DNA from: Agrypnia vestita
Taxonomy: Eukaryota > Arthropoda > Insecta > Trichoptera > Phryganeidae
Assembly (NCBI GenBank): GCA_016648135.1
Contig: JADDOH010023630.1
Span: forward strand, 62,001 to 126,000
DNA length: 64,000 bases
Direction: 5' to 3'
Shown here: piece by piece, positions 59,115 through 64,000 of the stretch
How the letters are laid out: every line of letters begins with the position of its first letter
Numbering within the stretch: position 1 is the stretch's first letter
Notes under the pieces: generated by a model
Told to the model about the DNA's origin: nothing
Database searches by the model: none
Seen by the model: the letters and a program-made list of their open reading frames with translations, nothing else
Program-made: the position numbers and the translations under genes

Positions 59115-59390
59115 ATTAGAGAGACATCTTAGATTTGGGACTAGGTAGGGCCATCTTAATTGTATCTACCCGGTTAAGACAGGGTTTTAAAGCCAAGAAT
59201 TACAGGATGGTCTGAAGGTCCTGGAGCGGCGACCCTCAAAGATCTAGGGCGAAGAACCTCTCACGTCTTTTCGGGCCCCTTGGTGCGACGAGCTCGGGCT
59301 CTGGTTATGAATGTATGTGAATGTAATAACTCCGTACTCAAGGACGAGATAGGACGTTCCTCATGAACGAGAAATTATAAGATGCAGGTA

Positions 59391-59500
59391 GCAGTTCGAC
59401 AATCAATACTTATGCTCGGGACCGCTTTAATGAACGAGATCTGTCAGCAGTTAACAATCAACTTTTATGTTCGGGACCGCATTCAGGAGCGCGATGGCAT
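59391..59500. repeat. 56-bp tandem duplication
   Basis: GCAGTTCGACAATCAATAC at 59391 and GCAGTTAACAATCAACTTT at 59447, each followed by GTTCGGGACCGC or GCTCGGGACCGC. Confidence 0.8.
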
Positions 59501-59554
59501 TACTAACACCATCATTCTCATCATTCACCACCTTTTCTAACTTGCTGTATACAG

Positions 59555-59955
59555 AGATCTTCGGGGTTCTCCCTTCCCGGCCAGCGAGAAACATATCAGG
59601 AATTACACAATCAACTGTAATAATCATGCTGTTTTACCATAATTTAATATCTCTAGTCAATAAGACTACACCGTGGGATCAATCACATCAACTATAATTG
59701 GCGATGCTAACATGGCTCTGACTGACGCGCTCAAGGACGAGTCTTTTCCAGTCACCCAGTTAGTTCATTCAGCCCTTAATCAGCAGTAAACATCATAATA
59801 ATCCGGCTCATGTAGCCGCAACGTGGGATCCTCATCATTATACACCAGTCAATTTGACTGCCCCGTGGGACAATATACAAACCTTAATATCAGACGCGGG
59901 ATTTCTTCCTGATATGTTTGTCGCCGGGAAGCGAGGACTTCGGGGGATTCCAGCA
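59555..59955. repeat. Inverted repeat of about 45 bp with a 310-bp spacer
   Basis: The left arm (about 59555-59602) with CCCTTCCCGGCCAGCGAGAA and ATATCAGGAA is inverted at about 59908-59952 as TTCCTGATATGTTTGTCGCC and GGGAAGCGAGG. Around it, CGTGGGAT(C) recurs four times (59673, 59831, 59868 and, later, 60289). Confidence 0.7.
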
Positions 59956-60031
59956 GGAGCAATAGAGTCTCGGCTTGATCTTGGTCTGCAGATTAGTGTG
60001 GGAGGTTATGTCTAAACAGGAGTTAACCACC

Positions 60032-60090
60032 GGATGCGGCGATGCTCTGGGGCCGCATCCCCCTCCCCCCTACAGGGGGGGGGGGGCATC
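60032..60090. other. Two adjacent hairpins ending in a 12-G run
   Basis: GGATGCGGC at 60032-60040 pairs perfectly with GCCGCATCC at 60052-60060. Directly after, a C-rich run (60058-60070) faces a G run (60075-60086) across a TACA loop. Either a strong RNA double hairpin or a G-quadruplex-prone site. Confidence 0.75.
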
Positions 60091-60094
60091 TAGA

Positions 60095-63000
60095 ATCCAC
60101 GTTTGAACAGAAGTGGTTAGACACTTCTTAAATTTCACTTACAAAATTGTATCTTCCATTCCCTTAGAATCTCGGGCTGTGATAATGTCAGACAAAGCTT
60201 GCCCTGAGCCTCTGTTGCGCCTTGTTGTTGTGAATATAAATATGTTTGTCTTCCCCTACTATGTACTATGAACAGATTGAGCAGATCGGACAACGTGGGA
60301 CGAGCTATCGGTAGGTTTCTTACTTGTGTTTTGACTATAACGTATGCTATTATATCTTGTAAATCTGTCGTAAATGGGTACCGCGTGTGGTTGTGCTAAC
60401 ACTGTTCTAAGCTGCTATTATGAGGTATTGATAATCAAGGCGGGCGGAATCTTTACCGTATGCCGTTAACTTGGCAACGATTGTATTGTTTTATATTTCA
60501 GTATTTTAAACACGGTGGTATTATAGTTATGACTGTACTATGTAAGGAAGTTTTGCTACTAGCGTTTATTCCTCAGCTACGCCGCATATAGTTGGCTTTT
60601 AGGCCGACTCAGGACGTGGACGATATCGGCTGTCTCTCGTATAGGCGAAACTGTAGAATTCTGGAACGGTTTCTAGAAGGGCCAAAGTAATGTCGGAAAT
60701 ATGTTTTATGTCTCTGGCATTTCGTCGATAAGTGTTCGAAGATTGTACGTGAATTTCGAGTCGATAACGGTTAGGCGATCTATCATCTTTAGTAAATAAA
60801 TCCGTTATGTTATTTACGAGTACGGATTAGTTACGTGCGTTTGTTATTTCCATAGTTAGGTAAGAATTCGTTCTATATTAGTCTAGTCGCGTTAATAAGA
60901 ATACGAATCTCACCACGTATCAAAAGAATTTTGGATAGCTACGGACACAACGGAGGAGGAATTTTCCTAACCACTAGATAGATCACGACTGGCCAATTTT
61001 GAAAATATAAATTCTTAACAAAAAAAAAAAATATTAGCTTTCATGTAAATATACTTCCGAAGTTCTAAGTTCGACTTAAGTTTTCATCTAGTAGCTTAAA
61101 GCATAAAGTGTGTGCTTTAAAGTCCCAAAAGTCGTAATAAAGCTCAATTCGGTAGCTTAAAGTCTCAAGCTTTGGGCTTTTCGTAAAACTTATATTATTA
61201 AACTTTATAGTTAGGTATTTAGCTTAGGTGTACAGGTAGCTTACGTTACAGTATACACGAAGAGTCGAGAGTCAATCAGTCAGTATTTCTGTTTTCTTAA
61301 TTGTACATCTTCACTGTCTTCCGGAGCTTAACTCTGGGAGACATAAACCTCAACAATACGACTGATCGCTTTTTCATTTCACAATCTACCAACCTTTTCT
61401 AAAAGTTGTATATATATGTATATATTACGAATATTTTTTGTTGTTGTTGATGAAAGCACAAACTCGGAATATATGCTGATATAAAATACTAATGCCCAAA
61501 GTCTGGGTAAAAGTGATGTTATTTTGTTATCTGTAAAGTTTTACCGTCAGCCTCAGATATATAAATTAAGCGACAATTAAACGCAAATCCGATTCGCATT
61601 AAACATTTCTTATCGTGACATAAATAAGGAAACATAAATAACTTCTTTGAGAACTGGGGTTTGTGGATTTCAAATATTATTCCCTCCGTATTTTTGTTTG
61701 TTTAGAAATAAGTTTTAATTTCATGGTAAATAATGCGAACGTTTTCTATTTTTAATGCGTATTTAAAGAACGGCGTACAGGATAAAATAAAGAAACAATC
61801 CATAAAAAAATTAGGGGATGTTTTATTACCTCTTTTATGTACTTATTAACGAGGTAATTTTAAATTTAACCCTACCTCATGAATAAAGTGATAAATATTT
61901 AATCAAAATATCTAATGATAACACATAAATACAAAACAGTGTGTTTAATCATTTAATAAATTTATCTAGCGGATTGTTATTGGTAATTTATACATGAAAA
62001 TAGTGGAATAATCAGCCAATAAACAGTCTCTTATTCATATTTAAGCTTTGAATTTTCTCATAATTAAAAACAAATATTGATATTAAAAATTCCATTCCAA
62101 TATTTGCAAAGTACAATTTTTGAATATGCCATTTCCGGCCCGTATAATCTGTCACCAGGTGGCATCGGTTGCTTGGCACAACATGATAGTAGGCGGCTTT
62201 GGTCATATGTAGAATACAGGACAATAAAATAATAATGGATGATAACGCCGGAAAGGCACATTACATAAAAATCTGACTTTTTCTTCTGACAACCTCACTT
62301 CTTTGATGTTGAAAGTCTTCGCCCGATGTACAATTTGGCGTCAGGCGACTCATGAATGAAAAAATTAGGAGCATATTTAATTATATTTTAACCATATTAA
62401 ATATAATAAAGTAAGGGTAGCTGAGATGAGGTCATCATGAGGAACGTATGAAGAATGATAAATGAAATATGTGAGGTGTTTCAGACATTTTCTAGTCTCT
62501 GGTTTTAGATATCTACGCAAACGTAATTCTCTATGCGAATGAGAACTAGTTTTCTCAGCGCGAACTAGATTTATTTACGGTTGTACCGGAAGGGACGGGT
62601 TTTGCTTCACGCGAGAGTCAAAATCCACATCCACAGTCCACAGACCAGCAGAAGTAGAGAGGCAGACTAATTGGAAGACACCAATATCGGGAACCACTGG
62701 GAGAATCTGGTAAGTGATGATTACACATCTAAAGACTCTTTCTTATCCAAACTCCTCGATAAAAGTCCCAGAATTGGGTGCACGATTGAGAGATTTTGTC
62801 CTAACAACAGAAGGACTTAAAAATAATAATTATTGTCACGATACGCCACGAGTCATTTGCATGTGAAAATATTTTTTTTCTGGATAAGTTCAAATGTGAA
62901 TTTTATTTTGCACGTTTTACTGTATTCTTAGCCATAGAGTAAATGTTATTCTATTAATGGGGTACACTAATGGAGCATAATATATTAATATATTTTTGTG

Positions 63001-63350
63001 ACACTAATGAAATAAAAATATTTACCATAACACTTCTTCCAATTTTTGACCGCACTATTAACAAACAAACGCTGTTTTAATTAAAGTGGGTGTATTTTTA
63101 TGTCATCAAAGAACGTGGCAAAAAAACTATAAACTATCTCATAAAGCTGGTCTTTGCTCGTACAGCTGTAGGAAAGGTTTACCTGGTCGTATGTCTTGTT
63201 CAAATTTGTACGTCAGGAAATCTTCTCGCTCCAAATACGTCTGTCAATACGCTACAGGTCGCAAATGAAAAGATATCGAGCTCAGTGGCGCACCTACAAC
63301 CTGGACGAATTGGGAAAACACCTGGGCGACCTACAGTTCTTCGTCTTATA
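60095..63350. other. About 3.2 kb without a supported gene
   Basis: No recognised element. AGCTTAAAG words recur near 61090-61170. A consensus-like donor GAATCTG/GTAAGTG is at about 62710, downstream of a GC-richer stretch at 62575-62700, but no open exon could be fitted. Confidence 0.4.
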
Positions 63351-63356
63351 ACTAGG

Positions 63357-63395
63357 GAATCCGCCGTCAAAGAGCGATTTGTACCATTTAATTAT
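63357..63395. repeat. Short repeat shared with 53.33 kb
   Basis: Partner of 53328-53365. The bases before it (CTTATAACTAGGGAATCCGC) differ, so the common part begins at the AATCCGCC word. Confidence 0.5.
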
Positions 63396-63561
63396 TTTTT
63401 TTTGGAAAACTAAACAGGCCTGGTTTACTTTTACGTTATTTATCGAAATTAACCGACATAGTCCAATAAAATATATTATATGCATGAACAACATAAAATA
63501 TATCAGAATAAAAGTTACAGCGATTTAAAACAAAAGCAAATGAAAAGTACTAACAAGATGG

Positions 63562-63637
63562 AGACAAGATCTGGACTATCTAATCAGAGATTGTTCGAAT
63601 CTGGACAGACTTACGCCGAAGAAGTCCAGATCCTGTC
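63562..63637. repeat. 15-bp inverted repeat
   Basis: GACAAGATCTGGACT at about 63562 and AGTCCAGATCCTGTC at about 63622 are inverted with one mismatch around a 45-nt loop. Confidence 0.75.
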
Positions 63638-63743
63638 TTGAGTTTATAAGACGACATAACCGTGACATGGGAGCATGGAATCCATAATTCGTTCTATGAT
63701 GAGATTAGCATACATTAATGTCATTTTCTTATAGTTTTTTGAT

Positions 63744-64000
63744 ATTGTCATCGGTCGTGGATGTGGAAGTCAAATGAAAACTCTTTAATAATTTTCACTT
63801 TTATTTATTACGTGATAAGTCACTGGGCACGCATTAAATCGAGCACTGTTCTTAAATTTACAATTACTAAATGTTTCAAGAATATTCCACACACGTGTTG
63901 TTTCACTCAATTCGAACTATTTCACGCTATTTTCATTGCTTCGATCACTTTCTTGAAAATTCCGTTCAATACTCGCAAGAAGAATAAACTTACTTTCTTT
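63744..64000 (-). promoter_or_regulatory. Heat-shock-type promoter and leader family, copy D (cut by window end)
   Basis: The leader part on the minus strand has two perfect three-unit heat-shock elements: plus TTCaaGAAtaTTC at 63875-63887 and TTCttGAAaaTTC at 63950-63962. It continues to GTGCCCAGTGACTT and the 3' box (plus about 63750-63775, minus TTTTCATTTGACTTCCACA). The promoter side lies beyond the window. The second element aligns with the perfect element in copy A and the near-perfect one in copy B. Confidence 0.6.

Noticed and set aside
62575..62715. Possible first exon ending in GAATCTG/GTAAGTG
   Set aside because: The donor is good but every frame has a stop shortly before it and no ATG-started frame of useful length reaches it.

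Overview
The window looks like transposon-rich, gene-poor intergenic or intronic DNA from an insect. It is strongly AT-rich and holds decayed mobile elements of animal type: a mariner, several non-LTR retrotransposon (LINE) fragments, foldback and miniature inverted-repeat elements, and tRNA-derived SINE-like pieces. It also has short interstitial runs of TTAGG, the usual insect telomere unit. I find no intact host protein-coding gene, rRNA gene or CRISPR array, and no prokaryotic operon structure. The insect order cannot be fixed from the sequence alone.

Layout. 0.2-1.35 kb: a mariner with good terminal repeats and a TA duplication, its transposase broken by a stop and an internal deletion. 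2.7-15 kb: LINE remnants, two SINE-like pieces, copies of an unnamed dispersed repeat (called family A here), a 65-bp duplication with hairpins, a possible short exon near 7.4 kb, and a 544-bp inverted-repeat element at 14.1 kb. 15-31 kb: more LINE pieces, a tRNA-headed SINE, a 1.05-kb foldback element, and repeat pairs shared with other parts of the window. 34-45 kb: LINE fragments, family A copies (one palindromic, one split by a LINE), a tRNA-like sequence inside a small inverted repeat, the longest reverse transcriptase reading frame, and an LTR-like segment. 46-48 kb: an 88-bp satellite and a 24-bp minisatellite with higher-order structure. 52.7-53.3 kb: a near-perfect foldback MITE. 54.8-60.1 kb: a less AT-rich block of nested tandem and inverted repeats, including a perfect 21-bp hairpin and a C-run/G-run hairpin, with no convincing coding capacity.

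The most interesting signal is a dispersed family of seven copies plus one isolated promoter fragment, on both strands. It combines a promoter-like segment (heat-shock-element pairs, sometimes a TATA box), an A-rich leader with further heat-shock elements, and in several copies a shared 3' box resembling a splice acceptor. Five perfect three-unit heat-shock elements are in these copies. This could be a stress-responsive non-autonomous retroelement or an amplified heat-shock-gene 5' region; no downstream coding sequence could be identified. The elements do not form a pathway: the window is best read as layers of insertions, duplications and decay.
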